Assembly: GCA_030248135.1 (NCBI GenBank)
Contig: JASANC010001258.1
Location: 62,001 to 126,000, forward strand
DNA from: Theristus sp. LFF4_11
Lineage: Eukaryota > Nematoda > Chromadorea > Monhysterida > Xyalidae
Direction of reading: 5' to 3'
Length of the DNA: 64,000 nucleotides
In this document: positions 1-12,813 of the stretch, piece after piece
Position numbering within the stretch: the stretch's first letter is position 1
How the letters are laid out: each line of letters opens with the position of its first letter
The notes under the pieces: generated by a model
Databases searched by the model: none
What the model saw: the letters and a program-made list of their open reading frames with translations, nothing else
What the model was told of the DNA's origin: nothing
Translations under genes and position numbers: made by a program

Positions 1-216
1 ATTATTTTTTCTTTTCTTTAAGACCTGCGACTCAATGCGGTTGTGGACGTGAAAGGAAACTATTTTCAATCTGTATGCGGTAATTCATAATAGCCTAAGT
101 GACCCGACCTTATTTAGGGGACTCGGATCCCTTTGCCAATTTCGAATTCCCGCGTCGTGCATGAGACTGCTTACCCATCTATGCGCGCATTGAGACGCGG
201 GACCAAAATAAAAGAT
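1..216. repeat. Element A, copy 1 (TIR element without nested insertion)
   Basis: The right end and the left end carry inverted copies of a GACTCAATGCG-containing terminal repeat next to a TCTTTT-type tip. The whole stretch is the reverse complement of 36926-37415, but lacks the 280-base insertion found there. It lies in an intron of CAD and may extend slightly past the window edge. Confidence 0.75.
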
Positions 217-342
217 ATTAGTATGAAACAGTTTTCGTGCAGCCCGGTTTGCTCACAAACACAAACGACCAAATGCAGATTGCACCAGAGCAACCTCGCA
301 AACACTGCGACAGTGCGTGCCGGTGTGCGTGGTGGGTGCGCG

Positions 343-3300
343 CGGGTTGACGGCGTACTGGATGTTGCACTCGCCGACAACGCCCAGATGGCGAATGACG
401 CGAATGGCGGCCGCGCGCAGCAACTGGTACTCCTCGTTGGTCAGCGTCTGCGACGGCGCCACCACCACCGACTCGCCGGTGTGGATGCCGAGCGGGTCGA
501 CGTTCTCCATGTTGCACACCTGCGTTCGCAGACATCCCGAAAACAATGCTGCCTTTGGGGGTGTGTGGAATTTTATTTCAACAATACGATCAATTAACCG
601 ATTTCACTCGATGACAACCAACAAACGCGTCACATTTAAGTTCAGCCAAACAGTGTCATCCATTCATGCATTTTATTTTGAGAAAAGCTGGAAACTGCTG
701 CGTGAACAAACAGCACATGTAATTCGGAGATGCATGAAAGTGATACGGATGCTCCAGTTCAAACACCCAGCTGTGCACGTGTGCACTGTTACCGTGTAAG
801 TACCGTATCCGTACCGTAATACAGTTGTCATAAGCGTCGCGTACAACTTCGTACTCGACCTCCTTCCAGCCCTTCAAGCTTTTGTCCACCAGCACTTGCG
901 ACGAGTGCGCGAGCGCCTGCGTTGCGATCTTCACAAACTCGGCGTCGTTGTGCGCGAAACCGGAGCCGAGGCCGCCGAGCGCGTACGCGGCACGCACCAG
1001 CACCGGGTAGCCGAGCTCACGGGCAGCTGTCAGCGCCTACAGAAATGATATAAACACGGTCGTTAGAGTTGATGATGGGCGATTATCGTAATTATCTAGC
1101 TGTAATTGTGTGTAATTATCCGTGATATACTATATAATGTGATCCTTTTCCTGTAATCTTGGTTGTTCTCCAGTCCAGTAAATCGCCACTCTCTCGCTAC
1201 TTGAAGTTTAGCAGAAATTCTCGATCACACGCCGCTTTACGCAGTGATTTAGCAAACATTTCAACCCAGTGAAACAGCGTTTGAGCGAGTCTTCGTGATC
1301 TAAGGGCGGTCGAGAAAGGTGTGTCCGGCGAAGGCAGTGCTGACGCTGAATCGGTGCGGGGGGGTCACCAAAAAGCATTCGCACCTAATGTTCGCACAAT
1401 GCACATCACACAGAAGCTGTACGTTGTCGGAGGAAGCACTCGATGTGCCTGTGAACGTGCACCGCCACGAGCGACACCGATTGCCGACAGCCCCGCCCCC
1501 CTCTACCAACGACACGGCCACCTGTTCCACCGTGGTCGCAGCCTGACTCGGTGGCACTTGTTCGCCGATGGACTGCATCCGTTCACTGAACAGCCTGCGA
1601 TCCTCGGTCGCCACGATCGAGCGTATCGGTGTGCCGAGCACGCGCACGCCGTAGCGCGCGAACACGCCCATTTTGTCGAGATCCACGCCGCAATTCAGCG
1701 CCGTCTGACCGCCGAACGTCAGCAGAATGCCGTCGGGACGCTCCATTTTTATCACCTGCACCGGTAAAACTTTGACTCTCCGTCAAAGCATTTCTTGCAA
1801 AAAAAGTATCTCAGAAATTCAACGAGACGAATGAAATCATCAGCCGATGGCGGCTGCGCAATCAGGCACCTGTTCGACAAAGTGCGGCGTCACCGGCAGA
1901 AAATACGTTCGATCCGCGAATCCTTTCGACGTCTGCACGGTGGCGATGTTCGGATTGATCAGCACACTGCGGACGCCTTCTTCTTTCAATGCTTTCAGCG
2001 CCTGCCAAAGCACAGCCAACAGTAAACTTACACGGTTTAGACAAATGAAAGACGGACGGCAATAGTTCATGAAAGACAAATTCCGCTGAAAAATGTGGCG
2101 AGCCAGCGTACCTGCGAGCCAGAGTAGTCGAACTCGCCGGCCTGGCCGATTGAGAGGCCGCCGGAGCCAAGAACGAGCACTTTCTTCGGTTGAATCTGCG
2201 TTGGGAGACTGCCAGACGCGTCGGCGGGTGCAAGCCGCGCCACGATTCGGTCACGCACGGGCTGCCTGCTGAATGATGCTTACAAGTGCTCACAATGGCA
2301 TGTAATTTCACTTGCACTCGTGACAAAACAGTTCAACAAAACACAACAACGCACATTTTCTTGTTTTCCATCGCATCTCTGACACTGTCCATGAACACGT
2401 CAAACAGCGCTTCTGTGTCGAACGGACCGGCCATGTGCTCCGGGTGGAATTGGACGCTGCACACAGAAATTCATCAGAGATTAAAACGGTTTCAAAAGAT
2501 CAGGCAGTTTGCGGCAGTCAGCGATACTGCGCTGTAGTGCCATACGGAAGCAACATCCAGCCGAAAGCATCACCAGAAACAACCTGAAGAACGGGCGTGT
2601 CGCATGCACAATGCCCTCGTTCGTGTGGTCGTTCTCGTTCACGAACAGACTCTGCCATTCCGGCGGCAGTCGTTGGTCGTCCACGGCGAATCCGTGATTC
2701 TGTGCCGTGATGAAACAGCGATTCGTGCCGACCAGACTGCACGGCTGATTGTGGCCGCGGTTGCCGTATCTGAGCAACCAGTGTTTTCGGAATTTGCCGA
2801 CTTGTGACGGAATGGTCTTGCTTCTTTGTTACCAATGCGACTTGACATCAATTAGGCGAAGCCATCAGACATTTTTGACACAGAAACTCAGACTGCGCAC
2901 CATTTTACCCGTGCAAATTGGGTGACGGACCGTGTTGCGGCAGCCGCACCACGGTACACCGCACTGGCGTATGGGCATGCTCCACACAGTGATTACCCGT
3001 CGGGGTGGACAAAATCAGTACATAGAGCCATTCAAGGCGATCAGCTGAGCGCATACAAAAGCTGTGTATCGTGTTTGCCTCGAGTCTTCACCAAACATTT
3101 CGCATCGCAGGAGCAGTACTCACTTCAGTTTGTACGTGCTTGCACCAGCGGCACACGCGAGCAGCTGATGGCCGAGGCAGACGCCCATGATCGGTGTGGT
3201 CGGACGCTGCTGCAGGACACGTCGGATGGTGTCGATCGTGCTCGCGCACATCTGCGGATCGCCCGGGCCGTTGCTGATGAACAGACCGTCGAACGCTGCA

Positions 3301-4816
3301 AGCAAGGCAGGCTGTTGCGTTGGTGAGCACGGCGCAACTACATTCATTTATTGCAATGAATGAATACACAGTTTGTCGCACAGACTAATGGTCCGTTATT
3401 CATATTGAACGTGCACATGATTCAAGAATCTAGTCCGTTCACTTCACATTCGAGAACCACAAAAAACCGCAATCATTATTCACCACACTTCCGAGGTTAG
3501 ATCATGAGCTAATTCGTGTCGAAGCAAGCTCCCTCTATAGAACACCGAAGTCCTATCCTGCTTGAACATAAATGGCTCAGATCACTGGAATCAAGCGCCA
3601 ACCCAACCAAACGCACGTTCTTTATCAAACGGATGGTCAAACGGCACCACTTTCACGGTCGCACCACGACGCACCAGACACCGCGGCTGGTTGTACTTCA
3701 TGCCGCAATCGACCGCCACAATCGTCGCGCGCTTTCCGTCCGTTTTCATACGGAACTCTTCCGGTGGTTCGTAGGTCACTGGCTTCTGCGAGCATTAAGC
3801 AAGTAAAAGTAAATAACGAGAGGTAAAACCGAACATCAAGCAAAACGTGCACTTTTCAATGCGGTTGCAAGAGACGTGACGAATTCTGAATGCGCACCTG
3901 CACGCTGACTTGGGCAACAAGATTCGTTTGGTTGATGTCACGGTAGGGCAGCTTGTCGGCGTCATCAATGTCAACGATCAGCTGAAGGGGTGGAAATCAA
4001 AAAATCAAGCATAGTAAAACAATGCAGTAGTTCAAATATTTACAAAAAATAAACACACACAAAAGCAATGCGTTCATCGAAAAAAAAACTTTCCAACCTT
4101 CGCCTTCATCGTGCCATGCTGTCGAATCTTCTTGGTCAACATTCGCGTGTCGATGCCCGAAATGGCCGGCACACCACAAGACTGCAGCCATTCTTGCAGC
4201 GACTTCGTTGCGGCCCAATGGCTGAACTGCGATGGATGGCAGACACGATCGACCACCAGAGCAGCGGACCAGATTTTGCGCGATTCGTAGGGGCAATTGA
4301 TTGCTGGGACGTCGTCGTTGAGCGTGGCGCCGTCGTGGACGCCATAGTTGCCGACCAACGGATACGTCAGCACCAGCAGCTGGCCGTGGTAGGAGGGATC
4401 GGTGAGCGACTCGACGTAGCCGACCATGCCCGTTTGGAACACTGCAAAATGGGAAGCACTTGCAAGCTAAACGATGACACTGATAACTGATGTCCGTTGG
4501 TTGTGCAGTCGAATGGACACCAGGGCTGCAGTGCACACCACCAGCACTCGGGCACTTTTCTCTGGCGTCAACACCTTTCTGCGGGTAGTGGCAATGAGCA
4601 AAACAATCACCAATCTTCCACATTTCAAAATGCACTGCCCCCCATTCAGCATTCATGATCATGGTCACACAAAAAGGATGAAAACAGTTTTCAAATACGA
4701 AAAGAATTTCTGAGCAAACTGCTACCGATTTCGCCGGAGACGCTTGTCGATGCGCCAAATGAGAGTCCACGAAGTTCAGTGCCATCCTCAAGGTATAACG
4801 TCGCATTCATGCTCAT
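343..4816 (-). CDS. CAD (pyr-1): CAD / PYR-1, 5' part: carbamoyl-phosphate synthase (GATase plus start of large-subunit region)
   Basis: First enzyme block of de novo pyrimidine synthesis: makes carbamoyl phosphate from glutamine, bicarbonate and ATP in the cytosol. Exons read leftwards: 4726-4816, 4098-4441, 3898-3981, 3617-3785, 3124-3295, 2584-2769, 2355-2456, 2112-2265, 1870-2001, 1522-1755, 815-1036 and 343-519, about 689 residues. Phases agree at every junction. The N-terminus ([18 protein letters not shown]) is the CPSase small domain. The amidotransferase nucleophile Cys lies in [10 protein letters not shown] and the His/Glu partners in VQFHPEH. The large domain opens with [20 protein letters not shown] and continues through [17 protein letters not shown] and [12 protein letters not shown]. 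The start is the ATG at 4816 or 4810. The last exon stops matching after QYAVNP near 343, where no normal GT donor is visible. The rest (ATP-grasp 2, DHOase, ATCase) lies left of the window. Family assignment is very secure. Confidence 0.95.
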
Positions 4817-5754
4817 CTCCTCCCAGCCGTTCTTCATTGCACCACTCCGTCAGTCTGCCATTTCAAAGAATATACACTCCAATAAACCCCGTTTCATCAA
4901 TCAATCTTAACAAGATTTTGGAAATATGAACAAGCAATGTTGTTCTGGAATGGCCACATCAAATGACCACCAATAGTCAGTAAACTAAAAACAAAACCGA
5001 CTGAAAATATAACAAGACGCTTTTATTTTTTACACAAATTGCTTGCATCGATCACACTAACAACTCGATTTCACAACACCAACTAAGCATCTGCAATCCA
5101 TTTCGAATCAATGTGCAAACAAGACACCGCAATACTCGTTTTCCAGTGGTGGCAGTGGCAGAAAAAGATTGAAAACAAATCAAACAAATCACATTCGAGA
5201 TCGAGTACAATGCTCGTAAAAATGATGGAAATTTGAGTGTTTAGGTCAAACTTTAGCAACCAGCAACAACAAAGTGAAATGCTTCAAAAATACTCGTGTC
5301 AATGTTACCACCACAAAAGAAAATACACAGTGATTTGAGATGTGAAAATGAAATTGCCACAAAACACCAAAGAAACAAAACGCCGGAGACATCGGGATAT
5401 TGAGACAGTAGTGTTTTCTGCAAAATGCACCTTCAAAATACGTGTTCTGCTTCTGCTATGAAATCTCATGAACATTTCACGATTTACTAACTATACAAAC
5501 CACAAACTCAGCGCTTATTCCCTGAATAAATCCAAAAAATGGATCGTTCACATAAAACCAATGAATCCAAACATACAAGCACAAAGAAGCAAAAAATGAC
5601 AAGAAACAAAGGTGCATAATGTGACTGAGCATTAAAAATTGTCGAAATTATCAGAATACAAAAATGGAGAACAACAACTCAGCAACACCAGCAGACGACC
5701 ACGATGGAGTCGAATGCAACCGCATACGAATGCACCGCAGTGGCAGCGCCGGCG
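4817..5754. other. Intergenic: CAD promoter side and CHAF1A 3' flank
   Basis: No supported coding exon on either strand. The stretch is AT-rich with many A-runs. It must hold the upstream region of CAD and the 3' UTR of CHAF1A, both transcribed leftwards. No repeat copy was recognised. Confidence 0.6.
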
Positions 5755-8700
5755 TCAGTGCGCCGTTTTCGCCATGAACTGATCGACCGTGACTGCGGCG
5801 ACGACGGGCGTGCCACCGGTGGCCGTCGGTCGGTTCTTCGTCCTACTTTTAGCGGTCGACGAGCACTTCGGCGTTTTCTCAGCGGCACCAGCGACCGGTG
5901 TCGCTTGAGCGGCAGCCGCGGGCGTCGCGCGCAACTGAGCGTAGTTGAAGCTCGTCACCATCGGACCACTGTCGACCAGCCAAACCTGCGCGCGCACCGC
6001 AATGGTTCGGCTTTTTTGGATGCGCTTCTTTCAGAATATGATCACAGAATGAACGAGAATGTTGAAGAAGTTCAATTCAATTCACAATTGGCAAGTCTAA
6101 ATTACAATTGCGCAGCACAGATGTTTTCCACGCCGCGTCATCTCAGTGATGCTGCACGTGCGCAAATGATAGCTTCAAATTTCCAAAATCCACTGCAGCT
6201 AATACTGATGAAAATGCAGGCAATCAGCAGCGTGCACAGTACTTTCCAAATGCTCTCTGCCGGTTCACCTTGTAGTGCATCAGTTTCTCAATGAGCACCG
6301 GCTCCGCGTCCGGGTCGCCCTCCCAGATGGGCCCGATGATGTTCGGCTTCAACCGTTTCCAGCTGCGTTCCAGTTTCTCGGCCGCCCACGCCTTCGCACG
6401 AGCGTCCAGGCGAGCGCGACGCTCCTTCTCATCAACGGCGTTCTGGTAGAATTGCAAAATTTTCCAGATCTTTCGAACAACAATTGCGGAAGTTGAAAAT
6501 GAATTTGAATACAGAACCATCAGTGCTGTTTAGACCAATTAAATAAAGTTTTTTCGATCATGGTATGCTGTGGTCTGAGTGAGCTGGAATATCGTCATTT
6601 GGTTGCTTGGGGTGAAAATGAAGACAAAGAAACGCCACATCTGCAGCACCTTCTCCTCATCCTCTTCACCCTCGCCCTCCGAGAGATAGCCGTGCTGCAC
6701 GAAGAATCCATCGTCGTCGTCGCCGTTGTCCGTCTCCGGCGGTTCTTCGTCGTCCTGAAAATCAAAAAACTTTATCAAAAATTAAATTTCCTTTGTGTTT
6801 TTTCCACTGTTTGTCGTTTATGCCGTCGTATGTGACCTTGCTTAACTGTCTTTTGACATGAAAACCTTCGAGTGCCTCGACCGACAACGCTAACGAGCAT
6901 TTATGCTTGGACAAATAACATTAGCATTTTGAAAAACAGCCAGTCAAAAAATGATTTTTTTTTCAAAAACAAACACTCGCCTTGTCGTCATCGGACAAAC
7001 ATTCATCGCCATCATCTGGCTCCTCCTCCCATTCTTCATCGGAGTCGACGTTGTAATTGAACTGTAAAACAAAAAAAAATACAAAACACAAAACCCTGCT
7101 TTTTGCGAAATAAAATGAATGAAAGAATACCGTGAACAGCTACAAAGCGACCTGACCTGTTCGTAACGTCCGAACGGGCGACGCGCCGTCACCGCGGGGC
7201 AGCGTTTGCGAAACGTGCCGTAGTAGGGCGGGCGGTAGTTCTCGTGGAATTGGAACAGTTTCGCTTTCATTCGCGGCAGACTTTGACTGAAAACAAAAAA
7301 AGCCGTAAGTGACACATCACAGAAAAATAATTTTTTTCTCGGCTTTTTCTTTCTCGTTTATCACAATTTCCTGAAGAAAACTGAGCCACTTGATCACATA
7401 AGCCCGTCGAAAATCGTTGCAATGCCGCACCGAGCGTCCAATTCGTCGATCAGTATCACGTCAGGCTCTTCGTTTTCGTTCTGATATCGCAGCGGCTTGT
7501 GCACACCGCCGAGTAGCTGCGCCAAGTATAATTCGGCGAGTGGCAGATTCTGGAAACAGCGACAGCACAGATGATTAGAAGCACGCGAACGGCTCGGTCG
7601 AAAGCACATTATGAAAACAACAAAGTTGATCGAAAGTGCAGGTTTTCAGTGCAACGAACGTGGTCAGCCGAGACGCAGCGAGTCAATCGATCCAACTCGT
7701 CATCCGACAGCGACGGTCGCCGTTTGAATGGAGCAAGCGCCATGCCTTCCTTCAGCTCCAACGGCTGAAAACGTCCACCGCACACGGATTCGCCCGTTGC
7801 TGCCTGCACCACACGACACGGTATTTCATTTCCGCTTGAGTCTGTGACACCCAAACAGCATCACTTTTTTACCGGTGTCTTCTGTGGCGTGTCGGTTTTC
7901 TTGAAGAACTGCATGAAGTGCTGCTTGCGCTTCTCCTCTTTGGCGCGCTGGAGTGCATGGAAAGAAATGACTGACAATGAGACTGTGCCAAACAATGCAC
8001 CAGACAACCACAAACTGTGCCAAACAATGCACCAGACAACCACAAACTGTGCCAAACAATGCACCAGACAACGACACACTCAAAAGTTCACACCTTTTCC
8101 TCCTCGATTTTGCGCTTCTTCTCCTCTTCAGCGGCGCGTTCTGCCTCTTTTCGCTTTCGCTCCGCCTCCTTCTGTCTGAAATCGAAATACCGTATTACCT
8201 CTATTATACCCCCCCAAAATTAAACCCCCCCCCCAAAAAATAAACCCCCACCCCCTCGACAAGTTTCCAAATAATCCCCCCCCAAAAATAATCCCCCATG
8301 GGGGATTATTGAAACCTGTTTGAAACACATACCCAGCGAATTCAGTGGCTGGTTGCAGTGAAAATGATGAAATTGTGCTACCAAAGGCCCCAAATGGATG
8401 AGTTAATGGTAATTTCATTACAAAAGGCTGTTGTAAAAGGAAATTTCTATGTAGAGTAGAAGTTTCTGCGACTTCCTTCCTGCCATGGAAGGTATTTTTG
8501 CCATTTTGCCCACTCCTAAAAATGGTTTCCAAATAAACCCCCCCCCAAAAAATAAACCCCCACCCCCAGAAGTCGCTGAAGAAATAAACCCCCATGGGGG
8601 TTTATTAGAGGTGATACGGTACAACTGAGATAAAAAAAACACACGAAATTCCAACGCAGCGCCAAGGAAGTGCAACCAACAAATCCATCACAAAATGAAA

Positions 8701-9934
8701 GCATTCGTCGCTTTTCTGCCACCCACTCAATCTGTCGCTGCCGTTCCGCCTCCTTCTCCATTCGCACACGCTCCTTGTCCAATTTCTCTCGGTCTTTCTG
8801 TTCTTGGAGTTCGATTCGTTTCTGTTCGCGCTCCAGCCTTTGCCGTTCTCGCTCTTCATTCTGCCGCCTTTTTTCCTCCTCACGTTCCAACCGCTGTCGC
8901 TCTCTTTCTTGCTCTTTTTCGGCCTGTGTTTGTTCGTTTTGTTCAGACAAAATGAAACACTGAACGAAAACAGAAAGGGCAGAGATTCTCTCACACACAC
9001 ACCTTCAACCGTAGCCGTTCACGCTCTTTCTCAGCCTTTTCGCGTTCTTTTTCAGCTTTCAAACGTTCTTTTTCGAGCCGAGCCTCTTCGCGTTGACGCT
9101 GGCGCTCCAATCGACGGCGCTCCTGAAATTGAATCCAACCGAATCATGTGATTTCAGTTCTTTGAATGAATTGAGAGCGTTTTAAAAATGTACAAACTTC
9201 CGATTCGGTTTTTACTCGTTTCTTTGATGCGGACTTTCCGGCCGAACTCGGACTCGGCGTTGACAAACAAAGCGAACGCTTCATGGTTGGTGGTGTGGCA
9301 CATTGCTGCTGCGATGGTTGTTGTGGCGATAGAACCTGTATCGTGCAAGATCAGAATCAGTTATCGAGTTGATTGATTTGAGAAGAGATCAATCTGTGCG
9401 AATAAATAAACAGCAGTTCTTTCTATCTTGTTCAGTTGTGCAAAACTTTTCCAGTATCAATGAGGCAACCTTGACGGGCGCCGACGTTGGTCCGATTGGT
9501 GACGGATTTGTGATTGGCTCGCAGACGACGACGACACCGCTCGACGCCGTGGAACAACCAGCGATTGGCTCCTCTGATGTCACTGAACTTGAAGACGCCT
9601 GTGAGACTGATTCATCAAGTGTGCCCTCGTCGCTGTTGCTACTCCTTGCGGTTGATGGTGTTTTCATTTTTGCCACCGTGTCTCCAGTGTTTTTTGCATC
9701 GTAAACCACTTCAATATCGTTCTCTTCAACTTTGTTTCCCAAATCAATCTGTTTCGCATCGTGGTGATGGTCCACAGCAGTGGCTTTGCTCTTGATCGCC
9801 GCCGCCGCAGCAGCTTCACCACCCGTGCTGTTGTTGGTTTTTGTCGGAGTCAAAATGTTATTTGTTTTGTCGTCGCCAATCGATGTTCTGGCTTTGGCTT
9901 TTGCAAAAAAAGCAGCGATAGTGTTACTGGCCAT
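5755..9934 (-). CDS. CHAF1A: Chromatin assembly factor 1 large subunit (CAF-1 p150 / CHAF1A)
   Basis: Nuclear histone H3-H4 chaperone that deposits nucleosomes behind replication forks with PCNA. Thirteen exons total 699 residues: 9470-9934, 9198-9335, 9003-9122, 8723-8923, 8094-8171, 7865-7947, 7660-7834, 7431-7549, 7157-7286, 6981-7061, 6650-6754, 6269-6442, 5755-5985. The N-terminus contains SNTIAAFF, a PIP-box-like PCNA motif lacking the first Gln. Residues about 202-334 are the charged KER coiled-coil region. HFMQFFKKTDTP, CGGRFQPLELKEGMALAP, LFQFHENYRPPYYGTF, NYNVDSDEEWEEEP and DDDDGFFVQHGYLSE match the conserved C-terminal half, including the acidic ED region. The exon ending at 6981 has AAG followed by GCGAGT, apparently a GC-AG intron. 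The start is the first in-frame ATG (9934). The donor at 9198 could instead be near 9216, and the junction at 7865/7834 is the least certain. Confidence 0.93.
7982..8077. repeat. Three tandem 32-base units in a CHAF1A intron
   Basis: Three consecutive copies of a 32-base unit beginning ACTGTGCCAAACAATGCACC. The first two are identical and the third differs near its end. It lies in the intron between the exons 7865-7947 and 8094-8171. Confidence 0.9.
8188..8621 (-). mobile_element. TACCGTATTACC MITE, copy 1 (CHAF1A intron)
   Basis: Bounded by TACCGTATTACC on the left and its near-perfect inverse (GGTGATACGGTA) on the right. The arms are C-rich and hold two perfect 24-base palindromes centred on CCCCCATGGGGG (near 8287-8310 and 8583-8606). 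The core matches 51139-51588 in the opposite orientation, which defines the ends. No coding capacity is seen. The right edge of the intron's acceptor (8172) is 16 bases away. Confidence 0.85.
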
Positions 9935-10061
9935 TGCACTCAACTCAATAAGTATGTCTCGTTTACTGGGTCGTCGCGTCCATCTCTCTAAACGAGCTGG
10001 TGTATTAATTTTTGGAAATGGAATTGAGTAGAATCACTCTCAGACGGACGAGAACGAGAAC

Positions 10062-10808
10062 TACAGGGTGAGCCAAAAAAGGTTCCAACTTCAAAATGCT
10101 CTCACTGGCTTGTGCTGAGATGTTTCGAGCTGAAAATTGGAACACTGTTAAAGCACTTTGGGAAGTCTTTCTGACCAAATTTTTTTCAGGATTTGATGCC
10201 CTTATCACTCAATTCACCACAGCAACAGCAGAATATCTTGAAAACATAAAAAATCGACAAATGTTGTGAAATGCAAACGGTTGATTTAGCTGTAACAAAT
10301 ACCAAAAAAGATGAACTTTGGTGACAGACAACGCGACGCTTTACACAACACAAAAAAAGATGAAAAAAGCAATACGCACATAGCAGCTTGAAAATACCGA
10401 ACCCCGAATCGTATTTGAGCAGTCTTTGATAACTCTGATGTTTCACTTCGAGTCTGAGTGAGCGTGAGCGGTTCTGCTCAGAACAGATGCGAATATATCA
10501 TTTCAAATTCAAATTGTTTTTCTTTTTTTTCAATTCCAACAATTTGCCACGATTGTTTTACCATAGCGGTCTGATTGTTGTTTTCTGGAATGAAAACTCC
10601 AGATTATCGATGAACATAATTTTTGTGACAAAAACTGCTTTTTTTAATTGCACTGTAAAAATGAACTGAAACGTGTGAACCAATGAAAATCGAAACCAAA
10701 AAAAACTTCCTGAAATTTTCTGACAGTGTTCCAAATTTCAAGTCATAAGGTCTCAGCACAAGCCAGTGAGAGCATTTTGAAGTTGGAACCTTTTTTTGGC
10801 TCACTGTA
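10062..10808. mobile_element. Mariner-type non-autonomous element with long TIRs (747 bp)
   Basis: The left end TACAGGGTGAGCCAAAAA and about 90 further bases reappear inverted at the right end, which finishes GGCTCACTGTA. Shared blocks include GGTTCCAACTTCAAAATGCT and CTCACTGGCTTGTGCTGAGA. The tip resembles mariner/Tc1 TIRs and both ends begin at TA. The interior has no transposase ORF. Confidence 0.88.
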
Positions 10809-12813
10809 CACTATATTGGTGTTTTTACTGACTGGGCAATTTTAATTGCTGAAAACTCACGTGAAAACGTGAGTACACGTGCGGTGGGTGGTGGTGATCC
10901 ACTACACAAACACACACGATAGAAAAAATGCGAAAGCCAATTTGATCTTTTTTCGCCTTATCAAAAATGCTTAGCTTAGGTTTAGAATCAGGTTTTGGAT
11001 TAGGAACCTACGACTTCATTGCATTTCCCCTTCCCCCTAAAGCTTCATCGTAATGCTTCATTACTAAAGCGCACGCGCACGCGGCATCGGCATGCTCATG
11101 CTCATGATCCACTAGCGCGCCTGCACACGCTCCGGCCCCAACAAGAACTTGTTCAAAACGCAATTGTTCTGACATCTTCCTTCTTGAAAAGGCTTGGCTT
11201 AGGTTAGGATTAGGTCAGGATTATGTTTAGCTTTGAATTAGGCTTTAGGATTAGGTTTTGGTTTAGGCTAGTTTAGGCAACGTCTGCCAACATCAGTGGT
11301 TTGTTTTAGTACGACAGGCCAACCCATTTGCAACGCTCGAAATCAAAAATAATTTTTAAAATCTTTTTTTAATAAGAATAACGGTTGCAGAATACCAATC
11401 GACTCTTTTCATTAGGCATTTTTATAATTCTGCTGTACATGTTCTGTTCCAGTTTTGTTCTGTTGTGCAGTCATCTATTTTTTTTCCATTTCATTCAAAA
11501 AATTGTTTGCCAAGTTGATGGGAAAGGGTGGAGCGGAGGACAGTATCGAAGGCGAAAGAAAATTTTCGAGAAGGCAAAATTTCCTGCGGTGGGCAAAAAT
11601 TCGAACGGTTGGTTGCAAAAAACCGTGATGCAACGTATGTGCACGTAGGTGCGCCCTGTGATGACACAGGAAAGAAAAAATGCAAAAACTAAATTGATCA
11701 TTTTCACCTTAAAAAGGCTTTGCATAGGGTTGGGATTAAGATCAGGATCAGGAGCCTACAACGACTCACAGAAAATTTGATTTTTGGCACAATTTTTTTG
11801 AAAATTCAAACTAAATTTTATCCCCAACTTCCTTCTGTACTTAGCTGCATGTCATTATTGTCACAAGAACCACATTTGATGTGCAAACACCTCCCGAATG
11901 ATTCCCATATGGCGTTATTTTCCAGATGTTGTTTCTGAGCGGTTTTGTTTTGAATTTTGTGACGCTCAGTGGGTGTGGGTGTCAAGCAAATTTCGTGGAA
12001 AGGGGTGTGGATGGTACAGTTCCAGTGTCAGGTTTTAAGGGGGTGTCGCATGCGTGACCCCCATGACCCCCACCGGCCCCACCACATCTTCCACGCGGTG
12101 GTCTCTGGAGCTCGGCTCGGACCCCCTCACCATCCAATACATGTTCGGCGTACCGTTCAAGAACAATTTGAAGATATCCCGCTTTCAATAAAAACTTTTA
12201 AAGGTCAAGCGTTCGCGAATCATCATTCGTGATTGGTTCAGTTGCAGGTGTATGCAAGTGGAAGTCGGCAAGATCTAAAAGTCCTGTTTCTACCGTGGAC
12301 ATCCCGAATAGTTTTTAACATTCAAATTCAAACGATAAAATATTTTCATTTTGTCATTTATTAGCTCGTAAAAACAAGATACAACCGCAAATGCGCACGA
12401 TAACTGGTGATTGGCAACTAAAATGATTGAGCAGCCGAAACCGACCTTAAACGTATAAGGCAAACACCTAAAAACTTTTTGGGTTCGCGTTGGAACCGTG
12501 TGACACGATTACGAGAAAGATACATAGAATGAACATTGCGCTGACAAATGGCCGCAAATGTGTGAAGTAAAATGTTGTTGACCCAAAAAAACGGCTGAAG
12601 CGCGTCATTGTCTCACTCTCATCGTGATGAATTGTCGCGCACACACGTGACGTTCACAAAAGAGGTGAAGCAACACTTTTCAAAATGTCACACAAATGAA
12701 CGAGTGTGTTATTAAACCCAATTTCTGGTCATCGTCCATTGTGCACATAAACTAATGGCACCGAAATTTTGCCAGTCCGGCATTTGGCGCGCGTTAGGCA
12801 AATGTAAATATAA

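Noticed and set aside
8605..9000. Separate Arg/Glu-rich ORF as its own gene
   Set aside because: It is the KER coiled-coil exon of CHAF1A read together with intron sequence.
11969..12232. Plus-strand ORF starting MGVGVKQISW
   Set aside because: No similarity, no splice continuation, and located among repeats.
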